Part shown: piece after piece, positions 34,812 through 43,392 of the stretch
How the letters are laid out: each line of letters starts with the position of its first letter
Numbering within the stretch: position 1 is the stretch's first letter
Assembly: GCF_003289965.1 (NCBI RefSeq)
Contig: NZ_QMBQ01000009.1
Coordinates: forward strand, 1-64,000
DNA: 64,000 nt
Reading direction: 5' to 3'
Origin: Mesorhizobium atlanticum
GTDB lineage: Bacteria; Pseudomonadota; Alphaproteobacteria; Rhizobiales; Rhizobiaceae
The notes under the pieces: model-generated
Databases searched by the model: none
Told to the model about the DNA's origin: nothing
Seen by the model: the letters and a program-made list of their open reading frames with translations, nothing else
Program-made: the position numbers and the translations under genes

Positions 34812-35477
34812 ATGAAAGTGCTGCTCGTCGAGGACGACTTGTCAATTGCCACGCAACTCGCCGACGCGCTGCGTGCGGAGAACTTCGTTGTCGACGTCGC
34901 CCGCAACGGCGAGGATGGCCAGCATCTGGGCGAAACAGGCACTTACGATGTCGCTGTTCTCGATCTTGGGCTTCCCAAGGTTGAGGGTACCGCCGTTTTG
35001 AAAGCCTGGCGGGACGCAGGCCGTAGTGTCCCCGTCCTGATCCTTACGGCCCGCGACGGTTGGTCGGAAAAAGTGGAAGGCTTTAAAGCCGGCGCCGACG
35101 ACTACCTCACCAAGCCGTTTCGCATGGAAGAACTGATCATGCGAATGCGAGCCCTGGTGCGGCGATCTGCCGGGCATGCCCAAACACGCGTCAGTTGCGG
35201 CCCGGTCGCCTTCGACGCGCAACTGGGTACGTTCGAACTGGATGGCTTGCCGCTGAAATTGACGGGCCTGGAGTGGCGCGTGCTCTCCAGTCTCATCATG
35301 CGCAAAGAGATAGTCGTTGCCCGAGCGGATCTTCTCGAACGCGTTTACGACGGTGACAGCGAAGTCGATTCAAACTCGCTGGAGGTGATTATCGCCAGAC
35401 TGCGGCGCAAGATTGGCCATGACCTGATCGAGACGGTCCGGGGCCTCGGCTACCGGCTCACCGCAGGCGCATCATGA
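34812..35477 (+). CDS. OmpR/PhoB-family response regulator
   Basis: This 221-residue regulator has a receiver domain (about 1-115) with acidic VEDD near 7, the phospho-acceptor in VAVLDLGLPKVEG (Asp near 51), ILTARDG (Thr) and the Lys in YLTKPF, then a winged-helix DNA-binding domain (about 125-220; LTGLEWRVLSSLI, SLEVIIARLRRKIG). It has the QseB/PhoP subfamily look. The stop overlaps the kinase start as ATGA. It probably also controls the divergent OB-fold gene. Confidence 0.95.
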   Translation: MKVLLVEDDLSIATQLADALRAENFVVDVARNGEDGQHLGETGTYDVAVLDLGLPKVEGTAVLKAWRDAGRSVPVLILTARDGWSEKVEGFKAGADDYLTKPFRMEELIMRMRALVRRSAGHAQTRVSCGPVAFDAQLGTFELDGLPLKLTGLEWRVLSSLIMRKEIVVARADLLERVYDGDSEVDSNSLEVIIARLRRKIGHDLIETVRGLGYRLTAGAS

Positions 35478-36871
35478 CAAAGATGCCACGTTCCCTTGCT
35501 GGACGGCTGCGCTTGGGCGCCATCGTCGGGATGGTGGCTGCGTTGGTTGTTGCGGGGACAGCGATCGCTCTCATCCTTGAGCGGTTCATCATCGGGCAGA
35601 TCGATCAGCGCCTCGACGGCCAGATCGCGGCACTTTCCACCGACCTGGCAAAAGACGCATCAGGTTTGTTGACCGTCGGCCCGGCCTTGAGCGGTCCTCC
35701 GTTTGATCGCCCGGGTTCGGGATGGACCTGGCAAATTGTGGGGCAGGACGGCCGCCTTGCTTCGCCATCCCTACCCGGGCAACTATCGATTCCGGCCCGC
35801 AGACAGGGAGGTCGGTTTCAGCAACTTTCCGGCTTTTCCGAGTGGCTTGGAACCGTCCGGTCAATTGGGCGGCCATATCCGGCCGATGGCCCAGGCAACG
35901 ACGGCGAATATCTGCACTGGCGCATTCTCGATGTCCCATTTGCAAGCGGGACCGTGACGATTGCTGCCACCGCACCATACGCAGCGATCTACGCTCCCTT
36001 GCGGGAAACCATGTTTCCCCTCGCATCAGCGCTGGTGGTACTTGGCCTTTTGCTGATTGGCGCCATGATGGTCCAGGTTCGGCTTGGTCTTCGACCGCTA
36101 GCACAGCTGCGTGCGGACTTGGCGAATGTCCGCGCGGGAATTCGAACCGCCGTCCCCAAAGACCAACCAAGTGAAATCATCCCCCTTGTCGAGGAGCTCA
36201 ACAGCGTCCTTTCCGAAAATGCTGAGGGGCTGGCGCGTGCTCGCCGTCACGTCGCCAATCTTGCCCACGGGCTCAAAACGCCGTTGGCTGGACTGAGTTT
36301 GGGTCTGGAAGGCTCTTCCGATCGAGAAGCGCCGGTGATGCGCGCGCAACTCGAACTTATGGAGCGACTTATCCGCCATCATCTGGCACGCGCTCGCGCG
36401 GGCGCTCTGGCAGGCCCTCCCCGAGCGTCCACCAACGTGTCCGAACGGTTGGCTGATATTACGAACATGATGGCTACCATCTATCGCGATCGTCACCTCC
36501 GCTATGAGGGTCCTGCTTCGAGCGATCTTGTCGTCGCCGTCGAACCTCAGGACTTTGACGAGATATTCGGAAACGTGCTCGACAACGCCAGCAAATGGGC
36601 GCGATCACGCGTGGCGATAGTCGCCAGCCTCGGCCCAAGGCACGTCGTCATAGACGTCGACGACGACGGACCTGGTCTGGACCCGGTCTCGATCCCTGAG
36701 GCCATGCGGCCAGGCAAGCGCATAGACGAGGCGACACCCGGCTATGGTTTTGGCCTGCCGATAGCCTCGGAACTGACGCAGCTTTACGGCGGCGATATCC
36801 AGCTCCTGAAGGCCGAGCTAGGGGGCTTGCGCGTCCGGATCAGCCTTCCCAGGCGACAGACTGCGGCCTGA
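35474..36871 (+). CDS. PhoQ/QseC-like sensor histidine kinase
   Basis: This 465-residue membrane kinase has transmembrane segments at about 15-40 and about 182-205, with a periplasmic sensor between, followed by a HAMP-like segment. The H-box ARRHVANLAHGLKTPLAGLS (His near 263), N-box EIFGNVLDNASKWAR, DDDGPGLDP and PGYGFGLPIA (G-box) complete the kinase core. It is cotranscribed with the upstream response regulator. The signal is unknown. Confidence 0.93.
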   Translation: MTKMPRSLAGRLRLGAIVGMVAALVVAGTAIALILERFIIGQIDQRLDGQIAALSTDLAKDASGLLTVGPALSGPPFDRPGSGWTWQIVGQDGRLASPSLPGQLSIPARRQGGRFQQLSGFSEWLGTVRSIGRPYPADGPGNDGEYLHWRILDVPFASGTVTIAATAPYAAIYAPLRETMFPLASALVVLGLLLIGAMMVQVRLGLRPLAQLRADLANVRAGIRTAVPKDQPSEIIPLVEELNSVLSENAEGLARARRHVANLAHGLKTPLAGLSLGLEGSSDREAPVMRAQLELMERLIRHHLARARAGALAGPPRASTNVSERLADITNMMATIYRDRHLRYEGPASSDLVVAVEPQDFDEIFGNVLDNASKWARSRVAIVASLGPRHVVIDVDDDGPGLDPVSIPEAMRPGKRIDEATPGYGFGLPIASELTQLYGGDIQLLKAELGGLRVRISLPRRQTAA

Positions 36872-37145
36872 TCGGACAAAGCAGCATGGGCGCGATGTAT
36901 GCAAATACAGCCGTCTGGACTATCGGCCGCTTGGCGACGGCAGCCGTCATCCTGCGCCACTCGCCTGGCCAGCGTAGGTTTGGGCGAGCGCCGGTGCTGT
37001 CTTTGCCGTCGGCCGCTCGTTTGATCACGCCCGGCGCGTCAAGTCGCACCTGGATTGGCGGCGCTGGCGCTATGGCCAGGCATTGTGCCGGCGGGCTCAA
37101 CTCTCCGTGGCATCCCGGCCGCCGGCTGGCGTCCATCCGCATCAC

Positions 37146-37226
37146 GGCGTGGTTATCGGCAAGCCGGCGAAATACATCTCGCAGGCGCAGGCGTTCGATC
37201 ATATCGCCGGCTATTACGGTCGGTGA
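37146..37226 (+). pseudogene. Fumarylacetoacetate-hydrolase family remnant
   Basis: The frame reads GVVIGKPAKYISQAQAFDHI then AGYYGR and stops. It closely resembles the GVVIGKPAKYVxEADALDHVAGY core of the FAH/ureidoglycolate-lyase family. The expected NDVSxR continuation is missing and nothing recognisable precedes it in frame, so this is a short decayed fragment. It lies in the 557-base gap 36872-37428, where I see no intact gene. Confidence 0.5.
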
Positions 37227-37428
37227 CGCGAGCGTGACAACTCCGCCCCTTCTCCAGCCCACCCGCGATGGGCTTGGCTCTTGACGATTCCAAACATTCT
37301 CAAGGACCATGCACCGATATGATGCCTCGACGGGTTCATTCGGGGGGCTCGTTATCTGTATAAAGGACGCGCCCGCCAATGCGGCGCCGCCAACCGTCAA
37401 CCCTGTCACGCCCACCAGGAAACATTGA

Positions 37429-38712
37429 ATGCCGGAATTTTCATTTACCTCGTCCAGTCCCGGCGCCTGGCGTGATGCGCCATGGCACCGCTCGTGGCTC
37501 ACGAAGCAGGCAAATATCCTGTTCGGTCTTTTCGATCCGGTCGCCATCAACCCGCGGGGCGGGTTCTTCGATCTCGATGCGACTGGCAAGCCCCTGCCCG
37601 GGAAAGCCGTCAGGCCAATCCACACTACTGCCCGGGCCGTCCATTGCTACGTCATCGCCAGTCTGCTCGGGCGGCCTGGTAGTGATCGCATGATCGATCA
37701 CGGAATGCAGTATCTCTGGCACGGCCATCGTGATGGAAAGCATGGCGGCTACATGTGGTCGCTCGACGACGACGGGCCCAAGGACGCCAGCAAGCAAGGT
37801 TACGGCCATGCCTTTGTGCTGCTTGCGGCATCAAGCGCGAAGCTGGTGGGCCACCCTTTGGCCGACAGGATGCTGGCAGACGTCACGACGGTCCTGAACG
37901 ACCGGTTCTGGGAAGAGCAGCACGGCGCCATCGCCGAGGAGTTCGAGCGCGACTGGACGCCGATGCGCGGCTATCGTGGCCAGAATTCCAACATGCACCT
38001 GACCGAGGCATTGATGGCTGCCTATGAAGCGACCGCCGACCAGGAGTACCTGCGCAAGGCGGAGCGCATCGCGGACCTGATCATCAACCGCCGTGCCCGC
38101 GAGTGCGATTTTCGTGTCGCCGAGCATTTCGATGAGCGGTGGGCTATCGACCGTTCCTACAGGGCGGTCAACGAGATGTTTCGTCCGTCGGGGACGACGC
38201 CGGGTCATTGGCTCGAATGGGCGAGGCTGGCCCTCCAGCTCTGGGTGCTTGGCGGCAAAAAGCACGACTGGATGCCGTCAGCCGCGGAGATGCTGTTTCG
38301 GCGTTCCGTGGAACTGGCATGGGATGGAACCAAAGGCGGCTTTTTCTACACCCTCGACTGGGCCGACAAGCCGTCATTCCGCTTCAAACCCTGGTGGCCG
38401 ATCGCCGAGGCCGCGGGTGCTGCCTCATTCCTGGCCGAGCATCGCCCAAGCGCCTTCCATGAAGAATGGTACCGGCGCATCTGGAATACCATCGCCGAGG
38501 CCTATATCGACCGCGAGCATGGCGGATGGTTCGAAGAACTGGATGAGCAACTGCGGCCGGCGCACTCGCTGTTTGTCGGCAAAGCCGATTTGTACCACGC
38601 CCTGCAGGCCTGCCTGATACCGCTCTATCCGGCGCAAGGGAGCCTGACGAACATGATTCGTCAACGCTATGACGCGTCCTCCTCGAAGACTTCCATAGAC
38701 GGCGACGTCTAA
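37429..38712 (+). CDS. AGE-family sugar isomerase/epimerase (mannose isomerase-like)
   Basis: This 427-residue (alpha/alpha)6-barrel protein is of the N-acylglucosamine 2-epimerase family, which includes bacterial mannose isomerases and YihS. Typical blocks are HTTARAVHCYVIA, GYMWSLDDDGPKDASKQGYGHAF, RGYRGQNSNMHLTEALMAAYEAT, TPGHWLEWARLALQL and WWPIAEAAGAASFL. The active-site His residues in NMHLTE and GHWLEW are present. No signal peptide. AGGAAACATTGA precedes the ATG. It has no sugar-transport neighbours, so the sugar is not evident. It is the last chromosome-like gene before the island-like region. Confidence 0.88.
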   Translation: MPEFSFTSSSPGAWRDAPWHRSWLTKQANILFGLFDPVAINPRGGFFDLDATGKPLPGKAVRPIHTTARAVHCYVIASLLGRPGSDRMIDHGMQYLWHGHRDGKHGGYMWSLDDDGPKDASKQGYGHAFVLLAASSAKLVGHPLADRMLADVTTVLNDRFWEEQHGAIAEEFERDWTPMRGYRGQNSNMHLTEALMAAYEATADQEYLRKAERIADLIINRRARECDFRVAEHFDERWAIDRSYRAVNEMFRPSGTTPGHWLEWARLALQLWVLGGKKHDWMPSAAEMLFRRSVELAWDGTKGGFFYTLDWADKPSFRFKPWWPIAEAAGAASFLAEHRPSAFHEEWYRRIWNTIAEAYIDREHGGWFEELDEQLRPAHSLFVGKADLYHALQACLIPLYPAQGSLTNMIRQRYDASSSKTSIDGDV

Positions 38713-38954
38713 AATCCGGATCGAAAAGTGCGCGGTCGCAATAGGCCGTTATGAAGGAGGAGCAGCGACCAGGATCGCGCCCTTCGCGCGTTCGTCCCTA
38801 CCATCCGCTCACACCACAATTTGCGACGCAAAATCGCAATCAGACGCAAGGCTTGCGATCGAACCGCCCAATTTAAATCGAAAAATCAGCCGCTTATGAG
38901 GGAAAGCGATGGTACCGTTGGCTGGGATCGCTTGGCTACGTATTCCGTTGTTTT

Positions 38955-39080
38955 TATTATATTTTTTCTATTCGAACAGCGAATTTGTATCACAATAGGT
39001 GTCACAAAATGTAGCACAGCTTTCGGCCAAAGCGCCCCAGCCTGCGCTAAGGCAAGCGCTACATAGAGACGTCTCGTGTC
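38955..39080 (+). repeat. Diverged ~120-bp repeat element, copy B
   Basis: This is the homologue of copy A at 26265-26385: TTTTTTCTATTCGAACAGCG, then ATTTGTATCACAA, AGCACAGCTTTCGG, GGCAAGCGCTACATAGAGAC and CTCGTG, in the same order. It carries an extra ~12 bases with a second TGTCACAA. AT-rich sequence precedes it (38935-38965). It lies in the 667-base gap 38713-39379 at the edge of the island-like region. Confidence 0.5.
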
Positions 39081-39155
39081 GGGCAAGCGAAGGAAATCCA
39101 GGAACTCACCACCAAATTGGCGGCTGATGTCTCGAAACCGGTCAAAGACGCCTTT
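39072..39155 (+). pseudogene. Possible phasin C-terminal remnant
   Basis: The frame reads GQAKEIQELTTKLAADVSKP followed by VKDAFREG. It resembles the C-terminal helix of phasin-type polyhydroxybutyrate granule proteins (AKEIQxLxxKxAxDxxxPVK). There is no start codon or N-terminal body in frame; the sequence runs back into the copy-B repeat. A short decayed fragment is likely; coincidence is possible. Confidence 0.3.
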
Positions 39156-39379
39156 AGAGAAGGTGCTGAAGAGCCTGAAGGCCGCCTGATCGTTAACCCG
39201 ATAACCAAGAGAGGTGTCTTGGCACTAACCATGATGAATGGTCTCTGCGACAAGGCGAGTGGCGAGGCTTGTTGCCCGACAACACCTCGGAAGCGGACAG
39301 CCGCATTGCTCGGTCCGAACTGCTGTACGTGACATCGTATCCGTTATTGGCGCTGCCCTGGGAAGCAGTTTGAACCTTC

Positions 39380-41113
39380 CTAGAATACCAGTGCCTCAAT
39401 AGAATCGACGCCGAACCACGCCTGAAGCCTAGACAAGGCTGCATTCGACAGTTCTTGGGTGAACAGTAATGTGAGGCGGCGTTTCGGCCTCGAACAAACC
39501 ACGTAGAACAGATTGCGGTTCCTCTCAAAGGCTGCTTGCTTGTTCGCGGGAATCACCGCACCGCCCGCCAGCTCCAACATTTCTCCGAAATTATATTGAT
39601 TCCAGCCCCGACCCAGAATGACCAGAACGTTCTCGAACTCGGCACCCTTGACGCCATGTTTGGTTTCGAACGGGGAGTAGCCTTCGAGGTATTTTCGCAG
39701 CGCCTTGACCTCCAAATACGAAACCACCCGAAGCTTTTCCAACTCTGCAAGCGGTCGGGGTTTGTCAATGCCCGCCTCAGGATTGAATGCTGCTAGCGCG
39801 TTTTGCAAGTCTTCGACCCTGTCCGGCAATCGTGGGCGTTGCTCTGCCATGAGATGGTCGACGACGTCGCCAATCGACCCGCCTTCCCTAAGCTCCAGGA
39901 GTCGATCAAAAGAAGCTGCCCATGCAGCTTTATCTGCCTGACGCCTGAGGAGTGGCACAGTTCCACCCATTGCCTCAAACATGGCGCCATAACGCTTTGC
40001 CGAGTAAGCGTCGGCGGCCGGCTCCAAGACGTCTATCAGGAAAGCGATGAGGCGGTCTTCCTTTTTGAGATAGGAGTCGTTGTAGCGGAACGCATCTGCC
40101 AGATTCGAGTAACCTTGCTCACTGGCAAGGACTCTGTGGGTCAGCATCAGGATCTTCGTCTGCTTTGGCGAGAGATCCCAGCCATCGGCAATCATCTTCG
40201 CTTTTGTGGCTTCGAGAGCTTGGTGAGCGACTTCAGACGGCAGATCGCCGCCCCAATGTTGCCCTGCTTGCCGTTGCCCAACCCAGCCATTGGTATGGAA
40301 GATACGAACTCGACCTGGCGCTGCAGGGTCTTTGACAAACTGCGGCAACGCCGGTCGCATCCGGTTGAGGCATCCGACAATCGCATTCACCGAGCGAAAA
40401 TTCGCCTTCTTGCCGATCGGGGTGACGGCGGCGTCGTTAAGCTCTCCGCATCCGTTGCCGTAAATTTTCTGCCAGTGGTCCCCGAAGAAGCCAAAGAGCG
40501 GTGAATTCGGCTGACCAAGGAAGCGCAACTTAAGTGCCTCCACCCAAGCTTTGTCGGTGTCCTGATATTCATCAATCAGGACGATAGGGAACCGGTCCGC
40601 CATGATTTTGCGAAACTTCGGGTTCTCCATTAGCGAGATCGTGAGCGGGATGACGTCATCATGGTGTAGCGAGAGCACGCGCTCACGCACGGCACGGTGT
40701 CCAAGACTGTATTCGACCCCACGATCGCCTATGCCACCCGCCTCCTGGAGCTTGTCCTGCCAGGCAGGCATCTGCGGCACCAGGGCCTTGAGCTGCTTTT
40801 GGAACCCGCCGATGAGGAGCCAGCAAAAAGAGTGATTGGTGTTGCAATAGATTATCGGGTGCTTGTCGGTTCGCGCTTCGATTTCATCCTTTGCAACGTT
40901 GGTGAAAGTTATGCAGGCGATCTGCTGCCCCCGCCGCATGAAATCTCTCTCGTGGCGCTTAATCAGATACTTGAGCGCCTCGACCAATGAGTACGTCTTT
41001 CCGGCGCCAGCGCCCGCCTCAAGGCGGAAGCTCCGGCCGGCCTGTATGCACGCGAAGACCTCTTCAAGAGCGATGCGGCTCGCCTCTTCGGCAGGAGACT
41101 CATGATTACTCAA
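39380..41113 (-). CDS. UvrD-like superfamily 1 helicase, GajB-like
   Basis: This 577-residue SF1A helicase shows Walker A LEAGAGAGKTYSLVEAL (about 32-48), IACITFTNVAKDEIEART (motif Ia region), Walker B/II VLIDEYQDTDKAW (about 178-190), NFRSVNAIVGCLNRMRP, KGAEFENVLVILG (motif V region) and NLFYVVCSRPKRRLTLLF (motif VI). It starts with TTG, overlapping the last 8 bases of the OLD-nuclease gene upstream, so the two are translationally coupled. This OLD-then-UvrD order is that of Gabija antiphage systems (GajA-GajB). It is somewhat longer than the founding GajB as I recall it (about 490 residues). Confidence 0.85.
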   Translation of the reverse strand: MSNHESPAEEASRIALEEVFACIQAGRSFRLEAGAGAGKTYSLVEALKYLIKRHERDFMRRGQQIACITFTNVAKDEIEARTDKHPIIYCNTNHSFCWLLIGGFQKQLKALVPQMPAWQDKLQEAGGIGDRGVEYSLGHRAVRERVLSLHHDDVIPLTISLMENPKFRKIMADRFPIVLIDEYQDTDKAWVEALKLRFLGQPNSPLFGFFGDHWQKIYGNGCGELNDAAVTPIGKKANFRSVNAIVGCLNRMRPALPQFVKDPAAPGRVRIFHTNGWVGQRQAGQHWGGDLPSEVAHQALEATKAKMIADGWDLSPKQTKILMLTHRVLASEQGYSNLADAFRYNDSYLKKEDRLIAFLIDVLEPAADAYSAKRYGAMFEAMGGTVPLLRRQADKAAWAASFDRLLELREGGSIGDVVDHLMAEQRPRLPDRVEDLQNALAAFNPEAGIDKPRPLAELEKLRVVSYLEVKALRKYLEGYSPFETKHGVKGAEFENVLVILGRGWNQYNFGEMLELAGGAVIPANKQAAFERNRNLFYVVCSRPKRRLTLLFTQELSNAALSRLQAWFGVDSIEALVF

Positions 41114-43214
41114 GGCCCCCTCCTTCCGGAGCGGGTGCTGGCGCTGCCGCGGGTGCTGGTGCTGCTGGTGCAGGCGCCGGTGCGGCGGCGGCTGCTGCTA
41201 CGATCGCCAGTGCCGGATCAACGGGAGGCACATAGTCGACGGCCAGCCAGCGGATGCCGTCCGTAAGATACTTTGGAGCCACCCAGCCCGTATTCTCAAT
41301 CGCATATTTCAACGCGAATTCCGATTTCTTTTGCCCTGCGGCCATATCGCGTGCCGCCACTTCTTGTTCTTGGGGCGTGCCTGCCGCGAGGCCGAAAAAG
41401 GCTTGATTGGCCAGAATGAAGGCGTCTTCGAAAGTTCGCCCGCAGGGGCCCCCATCTACCTCCGGAACCTGGTAGGCGATGCGCCCGCGTCCATTGGTCT
41501 TGTCATCGTCGGATTTGGCCATCACCCCGGCCAGGCTATGAGGATTGTCGTCGAACCACGTTTTCAGGCAAGCATTGCTGGACGCTGTACCAAGGTGGAC
41601 CGGGCATGCGGCGCCCCCAGGCGCCTCGACGGAATCCAAATCTGTGATGATGAGGTAATGAAGCTCGAGGAAATCGAGCAGACCGAAGAAGAGATGTGCG
41701 TAGGCCCCGCCAACCTCCATGATGGTCAGGTATTGACTTGAGAGCTTAATGGCGGGTTCTGCGCCTTCGGCCTTTCCGATGATAACCGGAAGCATGACCC
41801 GTTCGCTAAGACCTTCGACAAGGATGGCCTTGTCGGCGAAAAACAGGTCGCAGCGTGTCAGCGTCAGATACTGGTGCAGAAACTGCTTGTCGGGCGCCGG
41901 CGTGCTCCCCGGTCCTTCGCGGAGGTCTTTGATCTTGGTCTGCCGAATGCCGGCATCAGCGCCCGGCACATCAGCGCCAAGGAAGTACCGGATACTCTCG
42001 AAACCAGCTGCATTGGCGATGTGTGATGAGTGAGTTGAGACCACAAACTGGACGGGCCAAGGGACAGCGCCCGCACCCAGGCCAGCCAGTTGCGTAGCGA
42101 TCTTGCCCAACTGTTTGATGAAGACTTCCTGCATCTGTGGATGCAGATGCGCCTCTGGCTCTTCGATAAACACAAGATGAACGCCTGGCGTTTTCGGCTC
42201 GGCCTTGAACGCTTTGTGAAACTCGACGATCCGGAGCAAAATGAATATCAGATTGCGCACACCCAACCCGTTGTAGGACTCGGGGAGCGTTACGCCGCCG
42301 TAGCCGGCATATCGAACCCGGGTAAAATTGGAAAGAAGCTTGCGGATATCGAGGGTTGTCTCAGTCTGCAGCTCTTGGCCGCCCAATCCCGGATAGCCAA
42401 AGCTGGTCAAGGTCGGCATCAGGTTCTGCAACTGATTTCCGAAATTGCCGTCGATCTGCGTCTGAAGTCCTTGAACGACTGTGGCAAGGGCCTCCGCGAT
42501 GACCTTGTCCGCCGCATCTGCCGTTGGCGAGGAGGCAGTGACGAAGAGACCTTCAAGGATCTTCGCGAGAACGTCGGTCTCTCGCGATGTCACATCATCT
42601 AATCCACGCTGCGCGTTGATGAACCCGGTCCGAACCAAGCTGCGCAACGCCGCCGGCTGCAACTGCCGGTAATTCGTCGGGTCGTTCGGATCTTCCGCTC
42701 GGATCCTGAGGCCAAAGTTGGCGGGTATCCTCTCCCGCAGGCCAACAAGGAACGCCTTGCGGGATGCGTCATCCAATGAACCATCGGCAAGCCCGTCAAA
42801 AAGAGCGCCCAGCCCTCCGTCCTTCAGCTCGTAGCGGAGTACGATTAAGGCGTCGCTCACGCCTGGATCAAGATCCACCACGAACGGGGCGAGCGGACCG
42901 AGCTCGGGGACATCGGGATCATACGTGCAATACAAGCGCAATTCGATAGCCGGCAGAAGAGCGCGGACTCCATCCTCTTGTTGGCCGGCGAGATGGGCAT
43001 GGACGGCGGCACAGAATCCGCGGTAGCTCGCGCTGGAGAAATCCTCAAGTTGAAAGGTTACAGGACCATCGTCGAGCAGCCGGCGCATGACCTCTGATAG
43101 GGAGGTTTTACCACTATTATTGCGCCCTACGATGAGCGTCTCGGACGGCTCCAAGACGAGACTTACGTCTGACAGCAACCTAAAATTCTTGATTGCGACC
43201 TTTTTAATGCGCAT
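41106..43214 (-). CDS. OLD-family ATPase/TOPRIM nuclease, GajA-like
   Basis: This 702-residue protein has an ABC-type ATPase with Walker A IVGRNNSGKTSL (30-37) and Walker B VFIEEPEAHLHPQMQ (about 348-360), then VVSTHSSHIANA. The C-terminal TOPRIM nuclease has ILVEGLSERVMLP (catalytic Glu467) and IITDLDSVE (Asp525/Asp527). This is the domain order of class 2 OLD nucleases and of GajA. The start at 43214 (MRIKKVAIKNF) follows TTGGGG; an open frame to 43319 is not family-like. The last ~35 residues are an unusual Ala/Pro repeat. It is coupled to the UvrD-like gene, and the two probably form a DNA-sensing nuclease complex. Confidence 0.88.
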   Translation of the reverse strand: MRIKKVAIKNFRLLSDVSLVLEPSETLIVGRNNSGKTSLSEVMRRLLDDGPVTFQLEDFSSASYRGFCAAVHAHLAGQQEDGVRALLPAIELRLYCTYDPDVPELGPLAPFVVDLDPGVSDALIVLRYELKDGGLGALFDGLADGSLDDASRKAFLVGLRERIPANFGLRIRAEDPNDPTNYRQLQPAALRSLVRTGFINAQRGLDDVTSRETDVLAKILEGLFVTASSPTADAADKVIAEALATVVQGLQTQIDGNFGNQLQNLMPTLTSFGYPGLGGQELQTETTLDIRKLLSNFTRVRYAGYGGVTLPESYNGLGVRNLIFILLRIVEFHKAFKAEPKTPGVHLVFIEEPEAHLHPQMQEVFIKQLGKIATQLAGLGAGAVPWPVQFVVSTHSSHIANAAGFESIRYFLGADVPGADAGIRQTKIKDLREGPGSTPAPDKQFLHQYLTLTRCDLFFADKAILVEGLSERVMLPVIIGKAEGAEPAIKLSSQYLTIMEVGGAYAHLFFGLLDFLELHYLIITDLDSVEAPGGAACPVHLGTASSNACLKTWFDDNPHSLAGVMAKSDDDKTNGRGRIAYQVPEVDGGPCGRTFEDAFILANQAFFGLAAGTPQEQEVAARDMAAGQKKSEFALKYAIENTGWVAPKYLTDGIRWLAVDYVPPVDPALAIVAAAAAAPAPAPAAPAPAAAPAPAPEGGGLE

Positions 43215-43392
43215 ATTTACCCCAAGCACTACATTTACCGAACCAGCGAACACCCATGATCTGTTTGATACGGCGCGGCAAGATATTTCGTCACAAAAGT
43301 AGCTGGTTAATTTGAACACGTGCGGACTGCGTTCGAGCCTGCCGATTTCCCGACTCCAAGGTCTCCAAACACCTCAAAACATAGGCACAGGC

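Noticed and set aside
36840..37625. 261-codon minus-strand frame in the gap before the AGE-family gene
   Set aside because: Overlaps the 5' part of the AGE-family gene and the kinase 3' end, and has no recognisable domain; the only protein-like signal in the gap is the plus-strand FAH fragment.
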